Positions 8,722-18,048 of a stretch of DNA of 64,000 nt are shown one piece after another. The position numbers and the translations under genes are program-made. Source of the DNA: Cellulomonas sp. NTE-D12 (GTDB lineage: Bacteria > Actinomycetota > Actinomycetes > Actinomycetales > Cellulomonadaceae); assembly GCF_027923705.1 (NCBI RefSeq), contig NZ_AP026442.1, positions 744,001 through 808,000 of the forward strand, given 5' to 3'. Under the pieces are notes generated by a model. That model searched no databases, was not told where the DNA came from, and worked only from the letters and a program-made list of their open reading frames with translations. Position 1 is the stretch's first letter; each line of letters starts with the position of its first letter.

Positions 8722-10383
8722 CTAGCCCAGCCGCGGCAGGGTCTGGTCGTGGAGCAGGACGCCGCGGAACGGGTCGCCGCGCTCGGCGATCCGGTCGAGC
8801 ACCGTGCGGACGGTGAACGCGTCGGGGCGCAGCCAGTCCTCGTCCAGCTCGTCCCAGGTGATCGGCGTCGACACCGGGGCACCGGCCGCCGGGCGCGGGC
8901 TGTACGGAGCGACCAGCGTCTTGTTGATCGCGTTCTGGGTGTAGTCGAGGCGCGCCTTGCCGCCGCGCTCGCGGACCTCCCAGCGCCAGCTGACCAGGTC
9001 CGGGATCACCGCGCCGACCGTGCGGGACACCCGCTCCACCCAGTCGCGGGTCTCGTCGAACGACGGTCCCTCCGTGATCGGGATCCACACTTGGATGCCG
9101 CGCCGGCCGGTCAGCTTGGGGTAGGCGCGCACCTTGAGGTGGGCGAGGGCGTCCCGGTGCAGGCGAGCCATCGCCAGCAGGTCCTCCCAGCGCGTCGAGG
9201 TGCCGGGGTCCAGGTCGACCATCGCGTACGACGGGTTGTGCGGGTGCGACGTCGTCGAGGTCCAGGCGTGCCACTCCAGGCCACCGAAGTTGGCGGCCCA
9301 GACGAGGGCGGCGGGCTCGTCGACCACCAGGTACGTCGTCGTCTCGCCCTCGTCGGCCTCCGGGTTGTCCCAGCGGGTCAGCCAGTCGGGGGCGTGGTCG
9401 GGCAGCTGCTTGTGCCAGAAGCCCGGCTTGTCGGCGCCCTGCGGGTAGCGGTGCAGGTTGAGCGGCCGGCCGGTGAGGTAGGGGAGCACCACCGGGCCGA
9501 TCCGGGCGGCGTAACGCAGCAGGTCGCGCTTGGTGACCGGCGGCTCGCCGGCGCGGCCCGGGAACAGCACCTTGTCGAGGTTGGTGACCTTCAGCGCGCG
9601 GCCGTGCACGTGCCAGGTGCCGCCGGTGCCGAGGGCGTCGAGCTCGGCGAGCTCGTCGGGCGTGGGGTGGGACAGGTCGACGGTCCGAAGGTCCACCTCG
9701 GCCTCCGCGGCGGGGACGCCCGAGCGCCACAGGCGGTCCGGGTCGGCGGCGACCTCGTCGTTGGTGCGGCCCGACAGCACCGAGGTGGGGTGGTCCTCCG
9801 CGTCCCAGCCGTCGGACGCGAACTCGTCGTGCTTGTGCAGCAGCAGCCACTGCTCCTTGCCGCCGGTGTCCGCGGCACCCGTGCGGACCAGGACGAACGT
9901 GCCGCGCAGCCGCTCGCCGTGCAGCGTGGCGTGCAGCTCGCCGGCGGCGACGGCTGCCACCGGGTCCTCGCCGGGGTTCGGCTCCCACGTGCCGGCGTCC
10001 CACACGATCACGTCGCCCCCTCCGTACTGGCCGGCCGGGATCACGCCCTCGAAGTGCTCGTACTCCATCGGGTGGTCCTCGACGTGCACCGCCATCCGCC
10101 GGACCCCCGGGTCGAGGGTCGGTCCCTTGGGCACCGCCCAGCTGGCCAGCACGCCGTCCATCTCGAGGCGGAAGTCGTAGTGGAGGCGGCGGGCGCGGTG
10201 GCGCTGGACGACGAAGCGGCGGGCGCTGGGCGCCGCGGCATCGGGTGTCGTGGCGGCAGACGCGTCCCGGCTGGTGTCGCCCGACGGCTCCGGCGTCCGG
10301 TCGAAGTGCCGCTTGGCGCGGTACCGGCCGAGCCGCTGCTCGGCGTCGTCGTGCGAGTCCGCGTCGTCGTGCGCGCGTGCCAT
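8722..10383 (-). CDS. LigD-like 3'-phosphoesterase and primase-polymerase protein lacking a ligase domain
   Basis: 553 aa. A 3'-phosphoesterase domain (about 55-190) shows LHYDFRLEMDGVLASWAVPK, with His68 and Asp70, and AVHVEDHPMEYEHFEG. An archaeo-eukaryotic-primase-type polymerase domain (about 255-545) contains the metal-binding VDLDPG motif and RAYPKLTGRRGIQVWIP. In bacterial non-homologous end joining these domains trim and fill breaks; here the ATP-dependent ligase domain is absent and no Ku gene is nearby. The order PE-Pol with no Lig is seen in some actinobacteria. Start chosen at ATG 10383. Confidence 0.92.
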   Translation of the reverse strand: MARAHDDADSHDDAEQRLGRYRAKRHFDRTPEPSGDTSRDASAATTPDAAAPSARRFVVQRHRARRLHYDFRLEMDGVLASWAVPKGPTLDPGVRRMAVHVEDHPMEYEHFEGVIPAGQYGGGDVIVWDAGTWEPNPGEDPVAAVAAGELHATLHGERLRGTFVLVRTGAADTGGKEQWLLLHKHDEFASDGWDAEDHPTSVLSGRTNDEVAADPDRLWRSGVPAAEAEVDLRTVDLSHPTPDELAELDALGTGGTWHVHGRALKVTNLDKVLFPGRAGEPPVTKRDLLRYAARIGPVVLPYLTGRPLNLHRYPQGADKPGFWHKQLPDHAPDWLTRWDNPEADEGETTTYLVVDEPAALVWAANFGGLEWHAWTSTTSHPHNPSYAMVDLDPGTSTRWEDLLAMARLHRDALAHLKVRAYPKLTGRRGIQVWIPITEGPSFDETRDWVERVSRTVGAVIPDLVSWRWEVRERGGKARLDYTQNAINKTLVAPYSPRPAAGAPVSTPITWDELDEDWLRPDAFTVRTVLDRIAERGDPFRGVLLHDQTLPRLG

Positions 10384-10534
10384 CTGCCTCACCGCCCTGG
10401 TCAGCCGGGTTGCGGCACCAGGCTCGCGCCCGAGCCCGTGACCCGCACCCCGACACGTTCGCTGCTGGCACCACCGCACCGGCCCGACCCACCCCGGGTG
10501 GACACCGTAAGGTCGCGCCCGGCGCGGACGCAGC

Positions 10535-10603
10535 CGAGATGAGCACATTCGACGCGAGACGAGCACTTCGGTGTGCCCATCTCGCGTCAAAGTGCCCATC
10601 TCG
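10535..10603. repeat. Nested inverted-repeat element, copy 1 (terminator or REP-like)
   Basis: A 69-bp element built from four versions of one 11-13-bp unit (CGAGATGAGCAC or its complement), two direct then two inverted, around a TTCGG-like centre. The whole folds as one long hairpin with ~32-bp arms and few mismatches. It lies about 50 bp past the stop of the leftward MMPL gene. A second copy is at 57464-57532. Confidence 0.8.
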
Positions 10604-10651
10604 CCCGGGGGCGTGGGGATAGGAGGTGGGGCGCGCGGGGCGGGTGCGCGG

Positions 10652-12802
10652 TCAGGCGGTGATGCGGCGGGACGGCCACCACATCGACCGGCCCAGCTCC
10701 TGGCCGAGCGCGGGCACCAGCAGCGACCGCACCAGCACGGTGTCCAGCAGCACGCCGAACGCGACGATGAACGCCAGCTGCAGCAGGAACAGGATGGGGA
10801 TCACCGCCAGCGCGGCGAAGGTGGCGGCCAGCACCACGCCGGCGGAGGTGATCACCCCGCCGGTGATCGCCAGGCCGCGCGTCATGCCCGTGCGTGCGCC
10901 GGCGTGCAGCGCCTCCTCCCGCACGCGGGTCATGAGGAAGATGTTGTAGTCGATGCCCAGCGCGACCAGGAAGACGAACCCGAACAGGGGCACGGCGGGG
11001 TCGGCACCGGGCAGCTTCAGCACGTGGTTGAACACCAGCGCCGAGACGCCGAGGGTCGCGCCGAACGACAGCACCACCGTGCCGACCAGCAGCAACGGGG
11101 CGACGACCGCCCGCAGCAGCAGCACCAGGATCACCAGGATCACCACCAGGACCAGCGGGATGATCAGGTTCCGGTCGTGCACCGAGGCGTCGTCGGAGTC
11201 GACCGCGGTGGCCGTCGCGCCGCCGACCAGGACGTCGCCGCCCAGCGCGGTGCGCAGCTGGCGCACCGTGCGCTCGGCGGCGGCGGAGTCGGGGGCGTCC
11301 TTGAGCGTCGCCTCGAGCAGCACGTCACCGTTCGCCACCGTCGGCGCGGGCGCCGGCGTGCCGGGGATCACCGGCTGCACGCCGTCGGCCGTCACCGGCG
11401 CCTGACCGCTCGGCGAGGCGGCGCTCACCACGGCGACGGACTGCACACCGGGCGTGGCCAGCAGCGTCGCGGTGGTCGGCTGCAGCCGGTCCGAGGCGAC
11501 GATCACCTGCACCGGGCTCCCGGAGCCGCCGGGGAAGTGCTGGGCGAGCTCCTGCTGACCGGTGCGCGCCTCCGAGTGCCCCAGCACCAGGTCGCTCGAC
11601 GGGACGCCGGACGCCCGCAGCTGCAGCACCCCGGCGCTCGCGGCCAGCAGCACCACCACACCGACCACCCACACGGGCCGGGCACGCCGGACGACGAACC
11701 GCGGGACCCGCGCCCACAGGCCGCGCGTCGGCACGGGGTCGGCGCCGGCGGCGTCGGGCGCGTACCGCGGACGGCGCGGCCAGAAGGCGGCCCGGCCCAG
11801 CAGCAGGAGCAGCGACGGCAGCAGGGTGAACGCCGCGAGCATCGCGAACACGATGCCGACGGCCGCGATCGGGCCCAGCGCGCGGTTCGACTGCAGGTCG
11901 GACAGCAGCAGCATCAGCAGACCGGCGATCACCGTGCCGCCCGAGGCGAGGATCGGCTCGAACGCCCCGCGCAGGGCCGCCCGCGTCGCGTCCCACCGGT
12001 GCTCGTGCGCGCGCAGCGCCTCGCGGTAGCGGGAGACGTACAGCAGCGAGTAGTCCGTGGCGGCGCCGATCACCAGGATGAACAGGATCCCCTGGGTCTG
12101 ACCGCTCAGCGGGAACACCCCGGCCTTGGCGATCCACCACACGGTGAACAGGGCGGCCGTCAGCGCGAACGTGCTGGTCAGCAGCACCACCAGCGGGAGC
12201 AGCGGCGACCGGTAGACCACCACCAGGATCACGAGCACGGCCGCCACGGCGACCAGCAGCAGGATGCCGTCGATCCCGCCGAAGGCCGTCACCAGGTCGC
12301 CGGTGAACCCCGCCGGTCCCGTGACGTACGCGGTGGTGCCGGACGGCACCAGGCCCGGCAGCGCCGACCGCATGGCGGCGACGGTGTCCGCGACCGCCGC
12401 CGACGCCTTGACCGGGACGAACAGCTGGGCCGCGGTGCCGTCCTGGGACACGATCGGCGGGCTCGGCTGGCCCGACACGCCCTGGATGCCGGCCAGGGCC
12501 TTCGGCACGGTGGCGAGCTGCGTCTTCTGCGCGTCGGTCAGCGGCGAGCCGGCGGTGACCAGCACCACCGCCGGGATGGTGTCGCCGCCGAGGAACTGCG
12601 GCAGCCGCTCCTGCACGCGGGTCGCCTGCGCGCTGGTCGGCAGGTACGCCGTCGGCTCGTTGGACGACACCTCGGCGATCCGGCCGAAGTACGGGCCGCC
12701 GACGCCGCCGACGGCCAGCCACACCAGCACCAGCACCACCGGCAGCACGATGCGCAGCGTGCGGGTGCCCCGGCCGGGACCGGTGGTGCGGGCGGACGTC
12801 AT
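10652..12802 (-). CDS. MMPL/RND-family membrane transporter of the carotenoid operon
   Basis: 716 aa with the duplicated MMPL layout: one membrane helix, a large extracytoplasmic loop, a helix bundle, then the same again. Signature stretches are GAATDYSLLYVSRYREALR in the first half and ALGIDYNIFLMTRVREE in the second. The ATG at 12802 has GAGGAG 7 bp upstream; a second possible ATG at 12901 overlaps the crtEb stop as ATGA and would add 33 Pro/Ser/Thr-rich residues. MMPL genes occur in the C. glutamicum crt operon too, so a link to carotenoid or other lipid export is plausible but unproven. Confidence 0.88.
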   Translation of the reverse strand: MTSARTTGPGRGTRTLRIVLPVVLVLVWLAVGGVGGPYFGRIAEVSSNEPTAYLPTSAQATRVQERLPQFLGGDTIPAVVLVTAGSPLTDAQKTQLATVPKALAGIQGVSGQPSPPIVSQDGTAAQLFVPVKASAAVADTVAAMRSALPGLVPSGTTAYVTGPAGFTGDLVTAFGGIDGILLLVAVAAVLVILVVVYRSPLLPLVVLLTSTFALTAALFTVWWIAKAGVFPLSGQTQGILFILVIGAATDYSLLYVSRYREALRAHEHRWDATRAALRGAFEPILASGGTVIAGLLMLLLSDLQSNRALGPIAAVGIVFAMLAAFTLLPSLLLLLGRAAFWPRRPRYAPDAAGADPVPTRGLWARVPRFVVRRARPVWVVGVVVLLAASAGVLQLRASGVPSSDLVLGHSEARTGQQELAQHFPGGSGSPVQVIVASDRLQPTTATLLATPGVQSVAVVSAASPSGQAPVTADGVQPVIPGTPAPAPTVANGDVLLEATLKDAPDSAAAERTVRQLRTALGGDVLVGGATATAVDSDDASVHDRNLIIPLVLVVILVILVLLLRAVVAPLLLVGTVVLSFGATLGVSALVFNHVLKLPGADPAVPLFGFVFLVALGIDYNIFLMTRVREEALHAGARTGMTRGLAITGGVITSAGVVLAATFAALAVIPILFLLQLAFIVAFGVLLDTVLVRSLLVPALGQELGRSMWWPSRRITA

Positions 12803-12897
12803 GCGGGTCTCCTCGGTGATGCCCTGGGCGCCCGATCGGGTGACGGGGCCGGGCGGTGGGGTCGAGCTCGGGGGCGGGGTCGACGTACGGACGCGGG

Positions 12898-13788
12898 TCA
12901 TCGGTTCATCCCGATCGCGATGAGGATCAGGGTGACGGCGAACCCCACCAGGTAGTTCACCAGCAGGAACCGCCGCCAGCCACGGTTCGCGGTGCCGGAC
13001 TCGCTGTCGGGAACCGAGCGGAACGGCCACGCCAGCGCCAGGTACGGGATCACCAGCGGAGCGGCCAGCACCCCCGGGAAGGGCTCGAGCAGCAGCAGCG
13101 CCCCGGCCGCCGCCCACAGCGTCAGCGACAGCCGGACCGTCCGGGCCGCACCGAGCACGGTGGCCACCGACCCGATGCCGGCCTCGCGGTCCGGCACCAC
13201 GTCCTGCACCGCGCCGAACGCCTGCGCCGCGACGCCCCACAGGAAGAACGCCACCAGGGCCACCACCGCCGGACGGCTCCACGCGCCGCCCGCCAGCACC
13301 AGGCCGTACACGGCCGGGCTGGTGAAGTGGGTGCTCGACGTCAGCGAGTCCAGCACCGGCCGCTCCTTGAACCGGAGCCCCGGCACCGAGTACGCGGCCA
13401 CCGCGAACAGCGACACCGCCAGCACCACCCACGACGCCGGCCCGCCCAGCAGCACCAGCGCGACGACGAACGGCACGCACGTCACCACGGCCGCCACCAG
13501 CGTGGCCCGGTGCACCCCCGGTTCGAGCAGCGCCCCCTCGACACCGCCCTTGCGGGGGTTCGCCGCGTCGGACGCGTAGTCGAACACGTCGTTGATCCCG
13601 TACATCGCCAGGTTGTACGGAACCAGGAAGAAGAGCGTGCCGATCACCCATCGGACGTCCACGTGCCCGCCGGCCAGCAGGTAGGCCGCCCCGAAGGGGT
13701 AGGCCGTGTTGACCCAGCTCAGCGGGCGGGACGCCGCCAGCAGCCGCGGCACCAGAGGTGGCAGCAGCGGTCTACGCGTGGTCAGCAC
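12898..13788 (-). CDS. crtEb: Lycopene elongase (UbiA-type prenyltransferase)
   Basis: 296 aa, eight or nine membrane segments. The UbiA-family Asp-rich motif appears as YGINDVFDYASDAANPRKGG near residue 65, with the second loop VQDVVPDREAGIGSVATVLG near 195. In C50 pathways this enzyme adds two C5 units (DMAPP-derived) to lycopene, giving flavuxanthin-type intermediates. GTG start with AGGAGG 5 bp upstream, located within the 3' end of crtYf (17-bp overlap). Identity is supported by its place after crtYe/crtYf. Confidence 0.92.
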   Translation of the reverse strand: MLTTRRPLLPPLVPRLLAASRPLSWVNTAYPFGAAYLLAGGHVDVRWVIGTLFFLVPYNLAMYGINDVFDYASDAANPRKGGVEGALLEPGVHRATLVAAVVTCVPFVVALVLLGGPASWVVLAVSLFAVAAYSVPGLRFKERPVLDSLTSSTHFTSPAVYGLVLAGGAWSRPAVVALVAFFLWGVAAQAFGAVQDVVPDREAGIGSVATVLGAARTVRLSLTLWAAAGALLLLEPFPGVLAAPLVIPYLALAWPFRSVPDSESGTANRGWRRFLLVNYLVGFAVTLILIAIGMNR

Positions 13789-14095
13789 GGGTCCTCCTGC
13801 GGGTCAGCTCCCACACGGCCGGCAGCAGCACGGCGGCGGCGAGGGGGTAGGAGAAGTCCTCGACGGGCGCGCGGCCGATCGCCAGCCCCGAGGCGTGCAG
13901 GCGGGAGTAGTCGTCGACGCCCGCAGCGAGCATCACGTTGTCGAAGACGGCGGTCAGCGCGACCAGCGCCACGGCGGCGACGAGGGTCGGGACGAGGGGG
14001 ATGCGGCGGCCGGCTCGTCGGGCGGCCACGGTGGCGACCAGGCGCACGACGACGGCGAACGCGACCAGGCCGAGCGCCAGCTGGGGGTACGTCAT
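13772..14095 (-). CDS. crtYf: C50 carotenoid cyclase subunit
   Basis: 107 aa, three membrane helices, a heterodimeric lycopene-cyclase-type subunit. It shows the family's central TAVFDNVMLAAGVDDY and the VEDFSYPL end motif. It is paired with crtYe through an ATGA overlap and cyclises the ends of the elongated C50 chain. Whether epsilon rings (decaprenoxanthin) or gamma rings (sarcinaxanthin) form cannot be read from sequence. Confidence 0.9.
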   Translation of the reverse strand: MTYPQLALGLVAFAVVVRLVATVAARRAGRRIPLVPTLVAAVALVALTAVFDNVMLAAGVDDYSRLHASGLAIGRAPVEDFSYPLAAAVLLPAVWELTRRRTRADHA

Positions 14096-14484
14096 GGCCG
14101 GCCCCCGGCGTGCAGTGCGGCGCTGCGCTCGCCGTGGGCGACCTGCGCACGGCCGGCGCGCACCCCGGTCCGAGCCCCCGCGACCAGCCGCTCCGAGCCG
14201 GTGACCAGCACCATCGCCAGGTAGCAGAGGAACGCCAGGAACACCGGTTCCTCCAGCGGCAGCTCCGGCGCCAGCAGCACGCCCGTCATCACCCGGGTGG
14301 GCGCCCGGAAGAACAGCCCGTTCGCGATGCCCACCGCGTCGGCCGCGAGCAGCACCACGAGCCCGCTGACCAGCACGATCGCCGCCCGTCGGGCGTCCTG
14401 CCACACGAACAGCCGCCAGCGCCGGTCCACCAGCGCGACGCCGGCCGCCGACACGAGCAACGACCCCAGGTACGCGAACCTCAT
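14092..14484 (-). CDS. crtYe: C50 carotenoid cyclase subunit
   Basis: 130 aa, three membrane segments and a polar C-terminal tail rich in Arg and His. The conserved lycopene-cyclase-domain motif LPLEEPVFLAFLCYL is near residue 75. Overlaps crtI upstream and crtYf downstream by ATGA junctions. Confidence 0.9.
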   Translation of the reverse strand: MRFAYLGSLLVSAAGVALVDRRWRLFVWQDARRAAIVLVSGLVVLLAADAVGIANGLFFRAPTRVMTGVLLAPELPLEEPVFLAFLCYLAMVLVTGSERLVAGARTGVRAGRAQVAHGERSAALHAGGRP

Positions 14485-16046
14485 GCCGGCACCCTCGCCG
14501 GCACGGGCAGCGGCGCGGCGGTCCGGTCCCCGCGCACCCGCTTGGCCACCAGCTCGGCGCTGATCAGGCACATCGGCACGCCGATGCCCGGGATGGTGCT
14601 GGCGCCCGTGAACAGCAGGCCGGACACCCGTCGGGACGCGTTCGGCGACCGGAGGAAGGCGCTCTGCCGCAGCGTGTGCGCCGGCCCCAGCGCGCTGCCG
14701 GACCACGACTGCAGGTCGGTGGCGAAGTCGCCAGGGGCGACGGTGCGCCGCACCACCACCCGGTCGGCGAGGTCGTGCGCGCCGGTCCATGTGGCGATCT
14801 GCTCGATGGTGCGGTCGACGAACCCCTCGACGCGCTGGTCACCGGCGCCCTCGATCCCGCCGTGCCCGATGCCCGGGTCGGCCGGGACCGGCACGAGGAC
14901 GAACAGGTTCTCGTGGTCGGCGGGTGCCACCGTCGGGTCGGTGGCGCTCGGCTTGCCGATGTACAACGACGGGTTCGCGGGCAGGCCCCGACCGCGGGAC
15001 AGAGCGGCGAAACCGCCGTCCCAGTCGTCCGCCAGCAGCAGCGTGTGGTGCGCCAGCTCCGGCAGCCGTCCGCGGACCCCGAGCATCGCCAGCACGGCAC
15101 CGGGGCCGGGGTCCTTGTGCCGCCACCACCGCTCGTCGTGGTCCCGGTTCGGGGCGTCCAGCAGCATGGTCTGGGTGTGGTGCAGGTCGGCACCGGAGAC
15201 CACCAGCTCCGCCTCCACCCGGTGCTCCACCCCGAGCCCGTCCCGGTACAGCACGCCGCGAACGGCGCCGTCCTTGACCAGGATCCGGTGCACCCGCGCG
15301 CCCGTGACCAGGCGCGCACCGGCGCAGGCCGCCAGGTCGGCGATCGTCTGGATCACCCGGGCGAACCCGCCGTCCGGGTACCGCACGTCGTCGTTCACGT
15401 CGAGGTGGCTCATCAGGTGGTACATGCTCGGCACCCGCATGGGCGACCCGCCGAGGAACACCGCGGGGTAGCCGAGCAACCGTCGCACGCGGGAGTCGCT
15501 GGTCCGGGTGCGGATCTCGGCGTCCAGCGACCGGGTCAGCAGGCGCGCCAGGCGCGGGAGCCGTCCGAGCAGTGCGGGGTCCAGGAACGGGCCCACCGAG
15601 TCGAAGGAGCTGTAGAGGAACTTCTCCAGCGCCAGCCGGTACGTCTCGCCGGCGGAGTCGAAGTACGCGTCCAGGCGGTCGGCCGAGCCGGGATCCAGCG
15701 CGGTGAGCGCCGCCCGTGCCTCCGGACCGCCGGCCGGCAGGTCGAACGGCACCGGGTCGCCCTCGAAGTACGCCCGGTACCCGGGGTCGAGCCGGCGAAG
15801 GGTCAGCTGCTCGTCGGCGGAGGTGCCCATCAGCCGGTAGAAGTGGTCGAACACCTCGGGCATCAGGTACCAGGACGGTCCGGTGTCGAACCGGAACCCT
15901 CCGGACTCCCACGAGCCGGCGCGGCCACCGAGCTGCGGCAACGCCTCGAGCAGCGTCACCTGGTGCCCGTCGGCCGCGAGCAGGGCAGCGGTCGCCAGCC
16001 CCGACACGCCGCCGCCGATCACGACGGTGTCCAGCGGCCGGCTCAT
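14481..16046 (-). CDS. crtI: Phytoene desaturase
   Basis: 521 aa FAD-dependent desaturase converting phytoene to lycopene. The N-terminal dinucleotide fold is VVIGGGVSGLATAALLAADG (6-25), followed by GGRAGSW and the substrate-side stretch FDTGPSWYLMPEVFDHFY; the C-terminal FAD motif is TGASTIPGIGVPMCLISAE. Length is normal. ATGA coupling at both ends (crtB and crtYe) gives tight stoichiometry in the operon. Confidence 0.95.
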   Translation of the reverse strand: MSRPLDTVVIGGGVSGLATAALLAADGHQVTLLEALPQLGGRAGSWESGGFRFDTGPSWYLMPEVFDHFYRLMGTSADEQLTLRRLDPGYRAYFEGDPVPFDLPAGGPEARAALTALDPGSADRLDAYFDSAGETYRLALEKFLYSSFDSVGPFLDPALLGRLPRLARLLTRSLDAEIRTRTSDSRVRRLLGYPAVFLGGSPMRVPSMYHLMSHLDVNDDVRYPDGGFARVIQTIADLAACAGARLVTGARVHRILVKDGAVRGVLYRDGLGVEHRVEAELVVSGADLHHTQTMLLDAPNRDHDERWWRHKDPGPGAVLAMLGVRGRLPELAHHTLLLADDWDGGFAALSRGRGLPANPSLYIGKPSATDPTVAPADHENLFVLVPVPADPGIGHGGIEGAGDQRVEGFVDRTIEQIATWTGAHDLADRVVVRRTVAPGDFATDLQSWSGSALGPAHTLRQSAFLRSPNASRRVSGLLFTGASTIPGIGVPMCLISAELVAKRVRGDRTAAPLPVPARVPA

Positions 16047-16930
16047 GACAGCGCCCCGGTGTTCAGCGAGGGCGCGAGCGTCCACCGCAGGGCGAGCGCC
16101 AGCTTCACGGGCGCGGGGACGGACACTCGGGTGCTCGCCAGGCGGGAGGCGGGCGTCCGCTCGAGCCGACGCAGCAGCTCGCCGAACAGGGCGGTGGCCA
16201 CCAGCACCGGGCGGCGGCAGTCGCCGGGCAGGTACCGGACCGCGGCGCGGGCTGCCCGCAGGTCGGCCCGGATGTCGTCGACGACGGCCGTCTTCTGCTC
16301 GTCCGTCAGGCCGGAGCCCGACACCCCGGGCAGGTACGAGCGACCCAGCTGCCCGCGGTCGTGCGCCACGTCCCGCAGGAAGTTCACCTTCTGGAAGGCG
16401 GCGCCCAGCCGGGCGGCACCCTCGTCGAGCCGCGCTGCGGTCTCCGCCGCCACCGGCCTCCCAGCCAGGAACACCCGCAGGCACATCAGCCCCACCACCT
16501 CGGCAGACCCGTGCACGTACGTCCGGTACTCGGCCTCGTCGAAGGCCACGTGGTCCAGGTCGCGCCGCATCGAGGCGAAGAACGCCCTGGTCAGCGCGGG
16601 TTCCATGGCGGCCTCGCGGGCGACCGCCGCGAAGGCGTGCACCACCAGGTTCGCGCTGAACCCCGTCGCCACCGCGCGCTCCGTCTCGCGCTCCAGCTCG
16701 TCGAGCACCCGTGCCCGGGCGGCGCGGTCCAGCCCCGCCTCGGCCGCCGTGCCGTCCACGATCTCGTCGGCGATCCGCACCAGCGCGTAGATCGAGGCGA
16801 TCGCCGCCCGGCACCGGCGGGGGAACAGGCTGGTCGCCAGCCGGAACGACGTGGAGTACCGGCGGATCACCGGTGCCGCGGCCACGCGCGCGGTGCGGTC
16901 GTACAGCGCCAGGCCCGTCTGGCGGCTCAT
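16043..16930 (-). CDS. crtB: Phytoene synthase
   Basis: 295 aa. It condenses two geranylgeranyl diphosphates to phytoene. The Asp-rich motifs are RIADEIVDG near residue 53 and NFLRDVAHDRGQLGRSYLP near 185; YSTSFRLATSLFP precedes the first. ATGA overlaps with crtE upstream and crtI downstream. Confidence 0.95.
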   Translation of the reverse strand: MSRQTGLALYDRTARVAAAPVIRRYSTSFRLATSLFPRRCRAAIASIYALVRIADEIVDGTAAEAGLDRAARARVLDELERETERAVATGFSANLVVHAFAAVAREAAMEPALTRAFFASMRRDLDHVAFDEAEYRTYVHGSAEVVGLMCLRVFLAGRPVAAETAARLDEGAARLGAAFQKVNFLRDVAHDRGQLGRSYLPGVSGSGLTDEQKTAVVDDIRADLRAARAAVRYLPGDCRRPVLVATALFGELLRRLERTPASRLASTRVSVPAPVKLALALRWTLAPSLNTGALS

Positions 16931-18048
16931 GACCGTCGCTCCGCCGCACGCTCCGCCTCGGCGGCGAGCAGCCGGGCCAGGGCGGCCGGCAGGTCGGCGC
17001 CGGCGATCAGGGTCAGCGCGGCGTCCCGCTCGTCGTGGACCTCCTGCTCCAGCCGGGCCCGCGCACCGGACGCCTCGAGAGCCGCCCGCAGCACCTCCGC
17101 ACCGACCTCGTCCAGGTCCTCCCGGCCGAACAGGTGCGCTGCCGCCGACCACTCCGCGGTGCCGCGCGCGTACGCCACCAGCAGGGTCTGCTTGCCCTCC
17201 CGCAGGTCGTTCGAGCAGCTCTTGCCGGTCTCCGCCGCGCTGCCGAACACTCCCAGCAGGTCGTCGCGCATCTGGAACACCAGGCCCAGGCGGTGGCCGA
17301 TCGCGCCGAGGCGGTCGCCGAGCCACTCCGGGGCACCGGCCAGCAGCGCGGCGGCGCGCAGCGGCAGCTCGAGGGAGTAGTGGGCGGTCTTGTCGGCCAT
17401 CAGCCGGCGGATGTCCGACGGCGCCGGGGCGGCGAGCCCGGCGGCGTACGTCACGTCGGCCAGCTCGCCGGCGGCGGCGCGGTAGACGCTCTCGTCCACC
17501 AGCTCGACCAGGGCCGTGCGGCGGGCGTGGTCGAGCTCGAGCCGGGCGGTGATCCGCAGGGCCGACGTCAGCAGCAGGTCCCCGGCGAGCAGCGCCGCCT
17601 GCTCACCCCAGCGCCGGGCGGGGTGCTCGGGCAGCCCCTCGGCACGGGCGGCCTGCTCGAACGCACCGACCACGTTCAGCACGCCGCGCCGCTCCACGTC
17701 GCCGTCGATCACGTCGTCGTGCACCAGCAGGGCCGTGTGCAGCAGCTCTACCGCGACGGCGAGCTCGACGGCCGGCTCCAGCCGGGTGCCGCCCAGGTGC
17801 AGGAACGTCGCGAGCAGCAGGCGGGGCCGCAGCCGCTTGCCGCCCTGCGTCATGGTGCGCACCGCCCGCCACAGCTGCTCGTAGTGCGGCCCGTGCGCCC
17901 TGGAACGGCGCAGCGCCTCGTCGAGCACCAGGTCCAGGCGCCGCTCGACCTCCGCCATCGCCGCGGCGAGGTTGGGCAGCACCAGCGGGGCGGCCGGGCG
18001 TGCGACGGGCTCGACGAGCGGGGCGGAGGCCGCGAGGTCGTGGGTCAT
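16927..18048 (-). CDS. crtE: Geranylgeranyl diphosphate synthase (trans-isoprenyl diphosphate synthase)
   Basis: 373 aa. The first Asp-rich motif is VHDDVIDGD (Asp111, Asp112, Asp115) with GGKRLRP before it; the second is QMRDDLLGVFG near residue 258, slightly degenerate compared with DDxxD. It makes the C20 precursor for crtB. It overlaps idi by ATGA, so isomerase and synthase are co-translated. Confidence 0.94.
   Translation of the reverse strand: MTHDLAASAPLVEPVARPAAPLVLPNLAAAMAEVERRLDLVLDEALRRSRAHGPHYEQLWRAVRTMTQGGKRLRPRLLLATFLHLGGTRLEPAVELAVAVELLHTALLVHDDVIDGDVERRGVLNVVGAFEQAARAEGLPEHPARRWGEQAALLAGDLLLTSALRITARLELDHARRTALVELVDESVYRAAAGELADVTYAAGLAAPAPSDIRRLMADKTAHYSLELPLRAAALLAGAPEWLGDRLGAIGHRLGLVFQMRDDLLGVFGSAAETGKSCSNDLREGKQTLLVAYARGTAEWSAAAHLFGREDLDEVGAEVLRAALEASGARARLEQEVHDERDAALTLIAGADLPAALARLLAAEAERAAERRS

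Noticed and set aside
12803..12901. Upstream ATG at 12901 as the MMPL start
   Set aside because: It overlaps crtEb as ATGA but adds a Pro/Ser/Thr-rich tail; the ATG at 12802 has a strong GAGGAG. Not fully excluded.
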